A stretch of 35,553 nucleotides of DNA, taken from contig CADEFX010000018.1 of NCBI GenBank assembly GCA_902826715.1, positions 1 to 35,553 of the forward strand, read 5' to 3'. The notes beneath the pieces were generated by a model. That model had not been told where the DNA came from. It saw only the letters and a list, made by a program, of their open reading frames with translations, and ran no database searches. Origin of the DNA: an uncultured Hyphomicrobiales bacterium (GTDB lineage Bacteria; Pseudomonadota; Alphaproteobacteria; Rhizobiales; Hyphomicrobiaceae). Shown here in pieces: positions 17,935 through 26,885 of this stretch. Position 1 is the stretch's first letter. The number at the start of each line of letters is the position of its first letter. The position numbers and the translations under genes were made by a program.

Positions 17935-18012
17935 CTAGTGTCCCGATTCCGACGTTCGCCTGATCTTGTTGCTAGGTCCCGGAGCGAACTTCGGAATCCA
18001 AAGGGACACTAG
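17935..18012. repeat. Long imperfect palindrome abutting the accD start codon
   Basis: The left arm 17935-17959 (CTAGTGTCCC then GATTCCGACGTTCGC) pairs with the right arm 17984-18012 (GCGAACTTCGGAATC, CAAA, GGGACACTAG). Twenty-four of 25 bases pair, with a 4-base bulge in the right arm and a 24-base loop. On the minus strand the stem ends one base before the accD GTG, so it covers the ribosome-binding region. It resembles a dispersed palindromic unit. Its copy number cannot be judged here. Confidence 0.8.
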
Positions 18013-18030
18013 CATCGTAGACTTGCCAGC

Positions 18031-18096
18031 GTGATTGAGATCGGGAAATTCGCTCCAGGATGTGCGGCAAATGCCGGCGAATTTCTCGATCATCAC
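18031..18096. repeat. Second inverted repeat in the trpA-accD gap
   Basis: GTGAT + TGA + GATCGGGAAATTCGC (18031-18053) pairs with GCGAATTTCTCGATC + ATCAC (18077-18096). There is one mismatch and a 3-base bulge. The 23-base loop contains a smaller palindrome, CGGCA-AA-TGCCG. Together with the element at 17935-18012, most of the 244-bp gap is structured. The remaining bases to 18177 show nothing coding. Confidence 0.7.
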
Positions 18097-18177
18097 ACTG
18101 GTGGCTCCGCGCACTTGCTGCATCTCCAAGCCGGGTCGAGATTGTGGCAGCTCGAAGGCCCCACATGTCGGGTGGGT

Positions 18178-19005
18178 TCAGCCTGTGCGCAACGACTGAC
18201 TTAGGCTTTTCACCAGATGTAGGACCGCAGGGGCTGTCTTGCCACAACTTCTCCCCTGCGCATCCAGGGTTTCTTTTATCGCGGTAATCAAGGCCGAGCC
18301 AACCACCACGCCGTCGGCCCCCTTAGCGATCGCCCGGGCCTGATCCGGCGTCCTGACCCCAAATCCAACGGCGATGGGGAGGTTCGTGTGTTTCTTAAAT
18401 TCTGCAACTTTGGCGTGCACATCCTTCTGATCCGGCGCCGCCGTGCCCGTGATGCCAGTGATAGAGACATAATACAGGAAGCCCCCCGTGTTCCTCAACA
18501 CCGCCGGGAGCCGCTTGGTATCCGTCGTCGGGGTCGCCAGGCGAATGAAATTCAATCCTTTTTTGATCGCCGGCAGGCATAGCTCGTCGTCGGCCTCGGG
18601 CGGCACATCGACCACCAGCAGACCGTCCGCGCCGGCTGCCACCGCGTCATCGAGGAAGCGCTCGGAGGGGTAGACATAGATCGGATTGTAGTAGCCGAAC
18701 AGGACGACGGGCGTATCCTGGTCGTGTTTGCGGAACTCACGGACGAGTTCGAATGTGCGTTTGGTGGTATGCCCCGCCGCCAGCGCCCGCTGCGAGGACG
18801 CCTGGATCACAGGTCCGTCCGCCATGGGATCGGAGAACGGCATGCCGAGTTCGATAACGTCGGCTCCTGCGCCCGGCAGCCCCAGGAGGATCTCCTTGGA
18901 GACCTCATAGTCGGGATCACCCGCGGTTAAGAAAGTGACGAGCGCTGCGCGGCCCTCTGTCTTCAGAGCGGCGAAGCGGCGGTCGATGCGGGTTTCACTC
19001 GTCAC
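18178..19005 (-). CDS. trpA: Tryptophan synthase alpha subunit
   Basis: A 275-residue TIM-barrel subunit that cleaves indole-3-glycerol phosphate to indole and glyceraldehyde-3-phosphate and passes indole to TrpB. The catalytic Glu lies in [16 protein letters not shown], which also holds the catalytic Asp. TFLTAGDPD near the N-terminus and the phosphate-binding GFGVRTPDQ and [10 protein letters not shown] segments are present. The frame extends to an upstream ATG at 19071 inside trpB, but TrpA proteins begin at the position of GTG 19005 ([13 protein letters not shown]), 25 bases after the trpB stop. The operon is normally tight here, yet a 244-bp gap with two palindromes separates trpA from accD. 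Confidence 0.95.
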   Translation of the reverse strand: MTSETRIDRRFAALKTEGRAALVTFLTAGDPDYEVSKEILLGLPGAGADVIELGMPFSDPMADGPVIQASSQRALAAGHTTKRTFELVREFRKHDQDTPVVLFGYYNPIYVYPSERFLDDAVAAGADGLLVVDVPPEADDELCLPAIKKGLNFIRLATPTTDTKRLPAVLRNTGGFLYYVSITGITGTAAPDQKDVHAKVAEFKKHTNLPIAVGFGVRTPDQARAIAKGADGVVVGSALITAIKETLDAQGRSCGKTAPAVLHLVKSLSQSLRTG

Positions 19006-19030
19006 GGCAGGTGCCTTTGCACGGTCGCGG

Positions 19031-20278
19031 TCACAGATCCAGTCCCAGATGGCCGGCCACCGCGAACACATCCTTGTCGCCGCGCCCGCACATGTTCATA
19101 ACCAGCAGGTCGTCCTTCGGCAGGGTCGGTGCGAGCTTCGTCACCCAGGAGAGCGCGTGCGCCGGCTCCAGCGCCGGAATGATACCCTCGAGGCGCGTGC
19201 ACAGTTGGAATGCCTCCAGCGCATCCTTGTCCGTCGCCGAGGCGTAGGTGACGCGGCCCGTATCCTTCAGCCACGAGTGCTCCGGTCCGACACCTGGATA
19301 GTCGAGGCCCGCCGAGATCGAATGGCCTTCGAGAATCTGCCCATCGTCATTCTGCAGCAGGTAGGTGCGGTTGCCATGCAGCACGCCGGGCTTTCCCCCG
19401 TTCATGGACGCCGCGTGCCCGTTCGGCACATCGAGCCCATGACCCGCCGCTTCGACGCCGTAGACCTTCACGTTCTTGTCGTCGAGGAACGGATGGAACA
19501 GCCCGATCGCATTGGAGCCGCCACCGATGCACGCCACCAGCGTGTCGGGGATGCGGCCTTCCGCCGCCATCATCTGCTCGCGCACCTCCTTGCCGATGAT
19601 CGACTGAAAGTCGCGTACCATCGCAGGATAAGGATGTGGCCCTGCCGCCGTGCCAATGATGTAGTAGGTGTCGTGCACGTTGGTGACCCAGTCGCGCAAC
19701 GCCTCGTTCATCGCGTCTTTCAGCGTGCCTGCCCCGGACGTTACCGGGTTCACCTTGGCGCCGAGCAGGCCCATGCGGAACACGTTCGGCTTCTGCCGCT
19801 CGACGTCCGTGGCGCCCATATAGACTTCGCACGGCATGCCGTAACGCGCGCACACGGTCGCCACGGCGACGCCGTGCTGGCCCGCGCCCGTTTCCGCGAT
19901 GATGCGCGTCTTGCCCATGCGCCGCGCCAGCAGGATCTGGCCCAGGCAGTTGTTGATCTTGTGGCTGCCCGTGTGATTGAGCTCGTCGCGTTTGAAGTAG
20001 ACCTTCGCGCCGCAGCCGGTTTTCGACAGTCCGCGCACATGCTCCGTCAGACGCTCGGCGAAATAGAGCGGGCTCGGCCGTCCCGAGTAGTGCGTATTTA
20101 GATGATCCAGCTCGGCCTTATAGACGGGATCGGCCTTGGCCGCGTTGTAGGCCTGCTCCAGCTCTAGGATCAGCGGCATCAACGTCTCAGCCACGTAGCG
20201 CCCGCCGAAAATGCCGAAGAAGCCCTGCTCGTTGGGGCCGGTGCGATAGCTGTTGGGAGGTGTCGATGCGGTTGTCAT
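19031..20278 (-). CDS. trpB: Tryptophan synthase beta subunit
   Basis: A PLP-dependent enzyme that condenses indole and serine to tryptophan, 415 residues from ATG 20278. The PLP lysine is Lys107 in [10 protein letters not shown]. The phosphate-cradle motif [10 protein letters not shown], the [11 protein letters not shown] segment and the [16 protein letters not shown] region are typical. An in-frame ATG at 20308 would overlap trpF by 20 bases and add ten residues not expected in the family. Neither start has a good Shine-Dalgarno. ATG 20278 lies 10 bases after the trpF stop, so translation may be coupled. Confidence 0.97.
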   Translation of the reverse strand: MTTASTPPNSYRTGPNEQGFFGIFGGRYVAETLMPLILELEQAYNAAKADPVYKAELDHLNTHYSGRPSPLYFAERLTEHVRGLSKTGCGAKVYFKRDELNHTGSHKINNCLGQILLARRMGKTRIIAETGAGQHGVAVATVCARYGMPCEVYMGATDVERQKPNVFRMGLLGAKVNPVTSGAGTLKDAMNEALRDWVTNVHDTYYIIGTAAGPHPYPAMVRDFQSIIGKEVREQMMAAEGRIPDTLVACIGGGSNAIGLFHPFLDDKNVKVYGVEAAGHGLDVPNGHAASMNGGKPGVLHGNRTYLLQNDDGQILEGHSISAGLDYPGVGPEHSWLKDTGRVTYASATDKDALEAFQLCTRLEGIIPALEPAHALSWVTKLAPTLPKDDLLVMNMCGRGDKDVFAVAGHLGLDL

Positions 20279-20288
20279 GGGTTGGAAT

Positions 20289-20948
20289 CTAGGGGTGGGC
20301 GGCGACATACGCCGGCTTGGCGGCCGTGAGAAAACGCCTGATGAGGTCGGCAGACTTGACGCCCGACGCGGTTTCGACGCCGGATGAAACGTCGACGGCG
20401 AAGGGCGCTGTGATGCGAATGGCCTCGGCCACGTTGCCGACCGTTAGCCCACCCGACAGCATGTAGTCGATGCGGCCGCGTAAACTATCCAGCATGCGCC
20501 AGTCGAACGTCAGCCCGTTGCCGCCGGGAATGGCGCTCGCCGGCGGCGCCTTGGCATCAAACAGCACGAATTCCGTCACGTCGCGATAGGCGTGCGCCCT
20601 GTCGGCATCCGCAGCGGTTGTCACCGAGAGGGCTTTGATCAGCGGCCGGCCGAACAGTCGCGCAATCTCCGCTACGCGCTCGGGGCTTTCTTTCCCATGC
20701 AGCTGGATCAGGTCGGGTTCCACCGTCGAAATAATTTGCTGCAGCAGCGCGTCATCGGGATCGACCAGCACCGCCACCGTCCGCGCCCGCCCGCGCGCCC
20801 GCGCCGCCAGGCTGCGCGCACCCTCAGGTGCCAAGCTGCGTGGGCTCGGCGGGAAGAAATTGAAGCCGACGAAATCGGCACCGCCGTCCAGCGCCGCGTC
20901 GAGCGTCGGCTCGTTCTTCAAACCGCAGATTTTGACCTTCGTCGTCAT
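20289..20948 (-). CDS. trpF: Phosphoribosylanthranilate isomerase
   Basis: A 219-residue TIM-barrel enzyme that performs the Amadori rearrangement of phosphoribosylanthranilate in tryptophan synthesis. The catalytic general base Cys8 lies in VKICGLKN and the general acid Asp131 in FVLFDAKAP. The phosphate-binding [11 protein letters not shown] and DVSSGVET segments are near the C-terminus. Full length for the family. First of trpF-trpB-trpA in this strand. No trpCDE genes are visible, consistent with split trp genes in alphaproteobacteria. The 111-bp gap to lapA could hold a promoter, but none is obvious. Confidence 0.96.
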   Translation of the reverse strand: MTTKVKICGLKNEPTLDAALDGGADFVGFNFFPPSPRSLAPEGARSLAARARGRARTVAVLVDPDDALLQQIISTVEPDLIQLHGKESPERVAEIARLFGRPLIKALSVTTAADADRAHAYRDVTEFVLFDAKAPPASAIPGGNGLTFDWRMLDSLRGRIDYMLSGGLTVGNVAEAIRITAPFAVDVSSGVETASGVKSADLIRRFLTAAKPAYVAAHP

Positions 20949-21059
20949 CGCTGTTCAGGCGTTATTTGCGGGGCTTCATGCGGTCCGCAGTGTCACCAAC
21001 GGCAGTTGGCCCGCGCCGTCAAGGGCTTTTGGACGAAGGCTGCGCTGACAAGATCAAGG

Positions 21060-21407
21060 TCAGCGGCCAGCCAATGCAACGGCCTTGGAGGCGGACACGT
21101 TGCGGTCGCGCTCGCGCGCCAGCCGATCGGCCTCGGCTTGCCATCGCATCGATTCCAGCGCACGCGACCGTGCCGTGCGGCGCCATTTGCTCTGCGTCAT
21201 CCAGGTGGCAACGCCACCAAGAACGACGCCTCCGATCAGGGCGATGAAAAGCCACGCATAGAACGGAAGCTGCAGCGACAACACCGGCGTCTCTGGCCGG
21301 AACGGATCGAGCACCAGCCGCACAGCATGTCGATTGGCGATGGCCAAGGTCACGAGAATGGCCGCCGCCGGAAGGGCTAGAAGCAGCCAGATGACGCGTC
21401 TCAGCAC
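21060..21407 (-). CDS. LapA-domain (DUF1049-type) small inner-membrane protein
   Basis: A 115-residue protein with two membrane segments (about 5-24 and 47-68) separated by a short loop, RHAVRLVLDPFRPETP, and a basic, coiled C-terminal tail rich in Arg and Ala. This is the layout of the lipopolysaccharide-assembly protein A (LapA/YciS) domain. In enterobacteria LapA, with LapB, tunes LpxC turnover. Whether that holds here is unknown. Position between ihfB and trpF is the usual one in Rhizobiales-type genomes and supports the call. It starts 35 bases after the ihfB stop. Confidence 0.75.
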   Translation of the reverse strand: MLRRVIWLLLALPAAAILVTLAIANRHAVRLVLDPFRPETPVLSLQLPFYAWLFIALIGGVVLGGVATWMTQSKWRRTARSRALESMRWQAEADRLARERDRNVSASKAVALAGR

Positions 21408-21428
21408 AGCTATCGCCTCACGTCTTGT

Positions 21429-21455
21429 GCCGCAGACGCGCTCTAGGCCTGCGGC
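21429..21455. other. Intercistronic hairpin at the ihfB stop
   Basis: GCCGCAG (21429-21435) and CTGCGGC (21449-21455) form a 7-bp stem over a 13-base loop that includes the ihfB stop codon. It could stabilise or attenuate the ihfB-lapA message. No T-run follows. Confidence 0.3.
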
Positions 21456-21736
21456 TTTGTCTTGTTGAGCTTCTCGCGCAACTCCTTGCCGGTCTTGAAG
21501 AACGGCACGAATTTTTCATCCACGGCAACGGATGCGCCGGTGCGCGGATTGCGGCCCTGGCGCGGCGGACGGTGCTTCACCGTGAACGCACCGAAACCTC
21601 TGAGTTCCACCCGGTCACCGCGAGCCAAAGCATCCACGATCTCGTCGAAAATCACGTTGACGATGCGCTCGATGTCCCGGTGATAAAGATGGGGATTTGC
21701 AGCGGCAATTTTCTGAATCAACTCCGACTTAATCAC
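21443..21736 (-). CDS. ihfB: Integration host factor subunit beta
   Basis: A 97-residue nucleoid protein that, with IHF-alpha, bends DNA sharply at specific sites in recombination, replication and sigma-54 promoters. Diagnostic features: N-terminal [17 protein letters not shown], the [13 protein letters not shown] core and the beta-arm [12 protein letters not shown] with the intercalating proline, then the C-terminal helix [12 protein letters not shown]. The N-terminus and length separate it from HU and from IHF-alpha. It lies between sppA (37-bp gap) and lapA. Confidence 0.95.
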   Translation of the reverse strand: MIKSELIQKIAAANPHLYHRDIERIVNVIFDEIVDALARGDRVELRGFGAFTVKHRPPRQGRNPRTGASVAVDEKFVPFFKTGKELREKLNKTKPQA

Positions 21737-21773
21737 GACTGGCCCTCCGACGCCCCAAGCCGATTGTAATTAT

Positions 21774-22736
21774 TCAATTTTTAGGAGGCTGCCAAACCGA
21801 GACAAGTCCGTCAAGCTGCAACAGGCCGAGGCCTGGATTGTCGGCCAGTCCGAGGATGCGGGCGGCACTGCCGCCGATCAGGCCGTCTAAGGCCCGCCTC
21901 GTCATGCTGAACAACCCCCAGCCGTCGTCGGCCTTGGGCTTCCAGTCAACGATCTTCAGCCCGGGTGTGACGCCGCGCTGCTCTTCCAGCCACTTTTGCG
22001 CTTCCGTCTCGCCCCCGATCCGATCGATCAGCTTGTGCTCCAGGGCCTCGCGTCCGGAGAACACGCGACCCTGCTCTAGTCCCGGCACAGTGGCCGTGTC
22101 GATGTTGCGGCGGGAGGATACGAGGCTCTTGAACCACTCCATGGACTCCGCCACCATCTGCTGGGCGTTCTGACGTCCCGCCTCGTCCACCGGCTGGAAC
22201 GGAGACGGATTGGCCTTCAGCGGTCCGCTCTTGATCTCGTTCATTTTTACGCCGAGCTTGCCGAGCAGCTCCGACACCTCCGCCCACTGGAAGATCACGC
22301 CGACGGAACCGGTTATGGTGTTGCCGCGCGCCACGATCTGATCGGTGGCGAGGCCGGCGATGTAGGCCGCCGAGGTCGCTATAGTGCCAAACTGCGCCAC
22401 CACCGGCTTCTGAGCGGCGACGCCGCGGATCGCCTCGAAGATGGCCTCGCCGCCCGAGGTCGTGCCGCCCGGACTGTTGACGAACAGGATCATCGCCTCG
22501 ACGCTTTTGTCCCTGGCGATGTTCTTGAACATGGCGAGCTGATCGCGGTCCTCGGTGATAATGCCCTCAACGTTCACGCGGGCGATTTGCCGTTCACCGA
22601 AACCGGCTCCGCCGGTACCCTTGAAAATGAGGGCGCCGATGGCGATCACTCCGGCAAGGACTGCCGCAACGCGCCAGAACGTGACGTGACGCCTCAGGCG
22701 CCGGCGATCGAGAATGGCTTCCGTCTCAAGGCTCAT
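21774..22736 (-). CDS. sppA: Signal peptide peptidase SppA, short 36K type
   Basis: A 320-residue membrane-anchored serine protease that degrades cleaved signal peptides. One transmembrane anchor lies at about 21-40, after a basic N-terminus. The Ser/Lys dyad is visible: Ser122 in GTIATSAAYIAG and Lys174 in KSGPLKANPSPF. The oxyanion-type segment FVNSPGGTTSGGEAI and the TGSVGVIFQW segment match the family. It is the single-domain form, about half the length of the E. coli enzyme. It follows rpsA after a strong hairpin at 22800-22836 and therefore may have its own promoter within 22737-22799. Confidence 0.93.
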   Translation of the reverse strand: MSLETEAILDRRRLRRHVTFWRVAAVLAGVIAIGALIFKGTGGAGFGERQIARVNVEGIITEDRDQLAMFKNIARDKSVEAMILFVNSPGGTTSGGEAIFEAIRGVAAQKPVVAQFGTIATSAAYIAGLATDQIVARGNTITGSVGVIFQWAEVSELLGKLGVKMNEIKSGPLKANPSPFQPVDEAGRQNAQQMVAESMEWFKSLVSSRRNIDTATVPGLEQGRVFSGREALEHKLIDRIGGETEAQKWLEEQRGVTPGLKIVDWKPKADDGWGLFSMTRRALDGLIGGSAARILGLADNPGLGLLQLDGLVSVWQPPKN

Positions 22737-22799
22737 GTGGCGTTCCGGATCTTGTGCATCTGAAGAGACGAGGTGACAAGGATATCGTCAAGACTCCCG

Positions 22800-22836
22800 C
22801 CGCACCGCCATCCGTTCACTTCGGATGGCGGTGCGG
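22800..22836 (-). terminator. Strong hairpin downstream of rpsA
   Basis: CCGCACCGCCATCCG (22800-22814) and CGGATGGCGGTGCGG (22822-22836) are perfect 15-bp complements with a 7-base loop. It begins 29 bases after the rpsA stop on the minus strand. No U-tract follows, so it may act as a partial terminator or as a 3'-end stabiliser before sppA. Confidence 0.7.
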
Positions 22837-22865
22837 TCGGTGTATCCTAGCCCAAGGCTGGGGCC

Positions 22866-24593
22866 TTACTCCTTGCCGTCTTCCGCGTTGTCGCGCTTCT
22901 TGAGTGCCGCCTTGAAGATGTCGCCGAGCGAGGCACCCGAGTCGGTCGAGCCATACTGTGCCACCGCCTGCTTCTCTTCGGCGATTTCGAGCGCCTTGAT
23001 CGACACGGTGATGCGGCGGCTGTTCTTGTCGAGGCCGATGATGTCGGCATCGACCTTGTCGCCGACATTGTAGCGCTCTGGCCGCTGCTCGGAGCGGTCA
23101 CGCGACAGGTCTGAGCGCTTGACGTAAGTTGTGATGTCGCTGTCGGCAAGGCGCACCTGAATGCCGTTAGGCTCCACCGCGATAACCTCGCACGTGACGG
23201 CATCGCCCTTCTTGAACTTGCCGATCGTCTCCATCGGATCGCCGCCGACCTGCTTGATGCCGAGCGAAATGCGCTCCTTGGTGCTGTCGACGTCGAGAAC
23301 GGCGGCCTTCACGTTGTCGCCCTTCTTGTAGTCCTTGATGGCCTCGTCGCCGGACTTGTTCCAGTCCAGGTCCGACAGATGCACCATGCCGTCCACACCG
23401 CCGTCCAGGCCGATGAACAGGCCGAACTCGGTGATGTTGCGCACGGGGCCTTCGACGATCGTCCCCTTCGGATGGGCCGAGAGGAACGCATCCCAGGGAT
23501 TGTCCTGCGTCTGCTTGAGACCCAGTGAGATACGCCGCTTCTGCGGATCCACCTCGAGGATCTGCACTTCGACCTGCTGGCTCGTTGACACGATCTTGCC
23601 GGGATGGACGTTCTTCTTCGTCCAGCTCATCTCCGAAACGTGGATCAGTCCTTCCACGCCCGGTTCGAGTTCCACGAATGCACCATAGTCGGCGATGTTC
23701 GTGACGGTTCCTGAGAAGCGGGCGTTGACTGGATACTTGGCCTCGATGCCGGCCCACGGATCGGCCTGCAGCTGCTTCATGCCGAGGCTGATGCGCTGCG
23801 TCTCCGGGTTGATGCGGATGATCTGCACCTTCACCGTGTCGCCGACGTTCACGACGTCGCTCGGATGATTGACGCGGCGCCAGGCCATGTCGGTCACGTG
23901 CAGCAAGCCGTCGATGCCGCCCAGGTCGATGAACGCGCCGTAGTCGGTGATGTTCTTGACCACGCCGTCGATGACCTGGCCTTCGCCGAGACGGGCCACG
24001 ATCTCGGACCTCTGCTCCGCGCGGGTTTCCTCGAGCACGGACCGGCGGGACACGACGATGTTGCCGCGGCGGCGGTCCATCTTCAGGACCTGGAACATCT
24101 GCGGCGAGTTCATGAGAGGGCCGATGTCGCGCACGGGACGAATGTCCACCTGTGAGCCCGGCAGGAACGCCACGGCGCCATCGAGGTCGACCGTGAAGCC
24201 ACCCTTGACCTTGTTGAAGATCACGCCCTCGACCTTCTCGTTGGCGTTGAACTTCTGCTCGAGTTTCGTCCAGCTCTCCTCGCGGCGGGCTTTGTCGCGG
24301 CTCAGCACGGCCTCGCCAAGCGCGTTCTCCATGCGCTCGAGGTACACCTCCACCTCGTCGCCGACCTTGAGATCGGCCGGCTTGCCCGGCAGAGCGAATT
24401 CGCGCAGGGGCACGCGGCCTTCCATCTTGAGGCCGACATCGATGACGGCGAGATCTTTCTCGATCGCCGTGATCGTGCCCTTGATGACGCTGCCTTCGAA
24501 GGCATTGTCCTCTGAGAGCGTTTCACTGAGAAGCGCTGCGAAGTCGTCGCGCGTCGGGTTCATGTCCCTGGATTGGCCGGTGGTGCTGGTCAT
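22866..24593 (-). CDS. rpsA: 30S ribosomal protein S1
   Basis: A 575-residue RNA-binding ribosomal protein that recruits mRNA to the 30S subunit. Six S1 (OB-fold) repeats can be followed. The first two are divergent (GTITAIEKDLAVIDVG and GVIFNKVKGGFTVDL). The later four show the canonical core (VVKNITDYGAFIDLGGIDG, TVTNIADYGAFVELEPG, PVRNITEFGLFIGLDGG, and the diverged EVIAVEPNGIQVRL). The open frame extends 33 codons upstream, but AAGGAG 6 bases before ATG 24593 and the family N-terminus settle the start. It follows cmk in the conserved aroA-cmk-rpsA series. A 214-bp leader region lies between and contains a GC-rich hairpin. Confidence 0.97.
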   Translation of the reverse strand: MTSTTGQSRDMNPTRDDFAALLSETLSEDNAFEGSVIKGTITAIEKDLAVIDVGLKMEGRVPLREFALPGKPADLKVGDEVEVYLERMENALGEAVLSRDKARREESWTKLEQKFNANEKVEGVIFNKVKGGFTVDLDGAVAFLPGSQVDIRPVRDIGPLMNSPQMFQVLKMDRRRGNIVVSRRSVLEETRAEQRSEIVARLGEGQVIDGVVKNITDYGAFIDLGGIDGLLHVTDMAWRRVNHPSDVVNVGDTVKVQIIRINPETQRISLGMKQLQADPWAGIEAKYPVNARFSGTVTNIADYGAFVELEPGVEGLIHVSEMSWTKKNVHPGKIVSTSQQVEVQILEVDPQKRRISLGLKQTQDNPWDAFLSAHPKGTIVEGPVRNITEFGLFIGLDGGVDGMVHLSDLDWNKSGDEAIKDYKKGDNVKAAVLDVDSTKERISLGIKQVGGDPMETIGKFKKGDAVTCEVIAVEPNGIQVRLADSDITTYVKRSDLSRDRSEQRPERYNVGDKVDADIIGLDKNSRRITVSIKALEIAEEKQAVAQYGSTDSGASLGDIFKAALKKRDNAEDGKE

Positions 24594-24632
24594 TCGTACT
24601 CCTTGAAGAGATGTATTGCTGATGTCCGGGAA

Positions 24633-24651
24633 CCGCAGGCGGGGCCTGCGG
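24633..24651 (-). promoter_or_regulatory. GC-rich hairpin in the rpsA leader
   Basis: CCGCAGGC-GGG-GCCTGCGG is a perfect 8-bp stem with a 3-base loop, about 40 bases before the rpsA start. It could take part in S1 autoregulation or terminate some cmk read-through. No T-run is present. The rest of the cmk-rpsA gap (24594-24807) shows no gene and no clear promoter. Confidence 0.4.
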
Positions 24652-24807
24652 TGCGTGATGCGCCGAGCCATCAGCTTATCGTCACGGCCCAAGGGCCGAT
24701 CGATAAAGCTGGCGTGCTCGCGCGTGGTGTCGAGATTTGCCTGGTCAACGCCGCCGAGAGAGGGCCCTTGCCCGCCAATCGTGAATTGAACGCGCTATCG
24801 CGCGCTC

Positions 24808-25434
24808 CTATTGGCCAATCTTCCTCTTGATCAGTCCAACGGCAGCATCGAATGCGGCTTCTATATCCAAATTGGAGGTGTCAAGCAAGATTGCGTCGTC
24901 GGCTGGCCGCATCGGGGCATCGGCGCGGCTCGAATCCCGCTCATCGCGCCGCAGGATCACATCGAGAACACCCTCGAACGTCACGGGCTCGCCGCGCTGC
25001 CGCAACTCCTCGTATCGCCTCCGCGCCCGCACCGGCGCCTCGGCCGTTATGAAAATCTTAACGTCGGCATTGGGGCACACGACCGTGCCGATATCGCGCC
25101 CGTCCAGCACGGCGCCCGGCTCCTGGCGGGCGAAATCACGCTGAAGATCAAGGAGCGCGGCGCGGACCGCGGAGATGCGCGCCACCACGGAGGCCGCCTC
25201 GCCGACGCCCGGCAGCCGCAAACTGGGATCGCTCAGCGTCGCCGGATCGATGGTCCGGGCCACTGCGGCTGCCTCCGCCTCGTCCTCCAGCGATCCGCCG
25301 CGCGCCAGCACGTCGCGCGCCACTGCCCTGTAAAGCAGGCCTGTGTCCAGGCAGGCCAACCCGAAATGGCCGGCGACGCGCCGCGCAAGTGTCCCTTTGC
25401 CCGAGGCCGCCGGCCCATCGATGGCGATGATCAT
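24808..25434 (-). CDS. cmk: Cytidylate kinase
   Basis: A 208-residue P-loop kinase that phosphorylates CMP and dCMP. Walker [10 protein letters not shown] is at about residues 7-15, the [10 protein letters not shown] helix at about 31-40, and the CMP-recognition segment [18 protein letters not shown] follows at about 116-133. The LID-type REPVTFEG and the [14 protein letters not shown] segment are typical. Full length. It starts 10 bases after the aroA stop, so the two are almost certainly co-transcribed. Confidence 0.96.
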   Translation of the reverse strand: MIIAIDGPAASGKGTLARRVAGHFGLACLDTGLLYRAVARDVLARGGSLEDEAEAAAVARTIDPATLSDPSLRLPGVGEAASVVARISAVRAALLDLQRDFARQEPGAVLDGRDIGTVVCPNADVKIFITAEAPVRARRRYEELRQRGEPVTFEGVLDVILRRDERDSSRADAPMRPADDAILLDTSNLDIEAAFDAAVGLIKRKIGQ

Positions 25435-25444
25435 TGCGGCAGTC

Positions 25445-26776
25445 CTACTTGGGCGTCTCGAACGCCGCGCCGAGCTTTTCCATGAGGCCGCGGAACTCCG
25501 GGAAACTGGTTGAAACGTAGGTCACGTCGTCGACCGCCACTGGCCGATCCGAGCCGAGACCCATGACGAGAAAGGCCATGGCGATGCGGTGATCCATATG
25601 CGTCGCCACCATCCCGCCGCCACGCACGCCCCCACCGGCGACGATCAGCGAGTCCGCGTCGACGCGTGCACTGACGCCGTTGAGCTGCAGGCCGGTTGCG
25701 GTGGCCGCCAACCGGTCGCTCTCCTTGACCTTCAGCTCTGCCAGCCCGTCCATGCGCGTCTCGCCTTCGGCATAGGCCGCGAGTGCAGCCAGCACCGGAT
25801 ATTCGTCGATCATGCTCGGCGCGCGTTCTGGCGGAACGCGTACGCCTTTCAGGCGCGAATGCCGCACGCGAATATCCGCGATTGGCTCGCCGCCCTCGTC
25901 GCGCTGGTTGAGGAACGCGACGTCCGCGCCCATCTCCCGCAACGTCATGTAAAAGCCCGTCCGCGTCTCGTTCACGAGCACGCCCTCGATCGTCACCTCC
26001 GACTCCGGCACGATCAGAGCCGCCGCCGTCAGGAACGCCGCCGAACTCGGATCACCCGGCACGATCACGTTGCGCCCTTCGAGCTCAACATCACCACATA
26101 CCGTGATGGCCATGCCGCCATCGCGCTTTGCCGTACGGATGTCGGCTCCGAAGTGGCGCAGCATTCGTTCGGTATGGTCTCGCGTTGCCTCCCGCTCGAC
26201 CACCGTCGTCTCGCCGTTCGCGCACAGTCCGGCCAGAAGGACGGCGGATTTGACCTGCGCGCTCGGTACCGGCGTCGCATACTCGATGGGGATCAGGTCG
26301 CTGGATCCCTTGAGAGTCAGCGGCAGCGTCTCCTTGTCGTCTTCGACCTCCGCCCCCATCTGTCTGAGCGGCGCGAGGACACGGCGCATAGGCCGGCGCG
26401 ATAGCGATGCGTCGCCGACGAGCCGTACCCGGACGTCATGGCCGGCCAGAAGGCCCATCATCAGGCGCACGCCCGTACCCGAGTTGCCGAAATCGAGGTC
26501 TTGGCTGGGCTGGGAGAAACCGCCCACGCCGCGGCCGATCACTTCCCAACTGCCTTTTACCTTCCGGGCAGGGCAGCCGAGGGCCGTCACCGCCCTGCCG
26601 GTATTGAGGACGTCCTCCGCCTCCAGCAGGCCGGAAATAGATGTGCGCCCCGTCGCCATGGCACCCAGCATCAAGGCGCGGTGCGAGATGGATTTGTCGC
26701 CCGGAACACGCGCTATACCTTTGAGCGCACGGGCTTTCAGCGCCTGCAGCGGCGTGGCGTTGAGAGAATGGGACAA
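25445..26776 (-). CDS. aroA: 3-phosphoshikimate 1-carboxyvinyltransferase (EPSP synthase), class II-like
   Basis: The shikimate-pathway enzyme that joins PEP to shikimate-3-phosphate. 443 residues from TTG 26776. Motifs: [12 protein letters not shown] at about 24-35, [10 protein letters not shown] at 95-104, [42 protein letters not shown] and VKESDRL. SAQxK, RxHxE and NxTR are the marks of class II enzymes. Residue 100 is Gly, where the glyphosate-insensitive Agrobacterium CP4 enzyme has Ala. The open frame extends to ATG 26923, but that lies upstream of the probable promoter (26831-26859), and the extra residues are not family-like. The Shine-Dalgarno before the TTG is weak, so the start is likely rather than certain. 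Confidence 0.93.
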   Translation of the reverse strand: MSHSLNATPLQALKARALKGIARVPGDKSISHRALMLGAMATGRTSISGLLEAEDVLNTGRAVTALGCPARKVKGSWEVIGRGVGGFSQPSQDLDFGNSGTGVRLMMGLLAGHDVRVRLVGDASLSRRPMRRVLAPLRQMGAEVEDDKETLPLTLKGSSDLIPIEYATPVPSAQVKSAVLLAGLCANGETTVVEREATRDHTERMLRHFGADIRTAKRDGGMAITVCGDVELEGRNVIVPGDPSSAAFLTAAALIVPESEVTIEGVLVNETRTGFYMTLREMGADVAFLNQRDEGGEPIADIRVRHSRLKGVRVPPERAPSMIDEYPVLAALAAYAEGETRMDGLAELKVKESDRLAATATGLQLNGVSARVDADSLIVAGGGVRGGGMVATHMDHRIAMAFLVMGLGSDRPVAVDDVTYVSTSFPEFRGLMEKLGAAFETPK

Positions 26777-26830
26777 AGCGGGCAAACCTAGGTTGCGTTG
26801 TGTCGAAGACCGATTAGTTAGAGAGGCAGC

Positions 26831-26859
26831 ATAGAGCGTGGCGCCTAGACCCCTGTCAA
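26831..26859 (-). promoter_or_regulatory. Probable sigma-70 promoter of aroA-cmk-rpsA
   Basis: Reading the minus strand, TTGACA (26859-26854) is followed after 17 bases by CTCTAT (26836-26831). A transcript would begin near 26824, about 48 bases before the TTG start of aroA. Confidence 0.6.
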
Positions 26860-26885
26860 TCGGCGCCGCAGGTGCGGAAATGCTT

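Noticed and set aside
17935-18129. A 64-codon minus-strand open frame in the trpA-accD gap
   Set aside because: It runs through both palindromes, has no ribosome-binding site and no family resemblance. The palindromes explain the sequence better.
24519-24535. Partial copy of the 3184-3200 palindrome arm (CGTTTCAC, 3 bases, GAAGCG) inside rpsA
   Set aside because: It encodes the conserved S1 N-terminal region in frame and lacks the opposite arm, so it is treated as coincidence.
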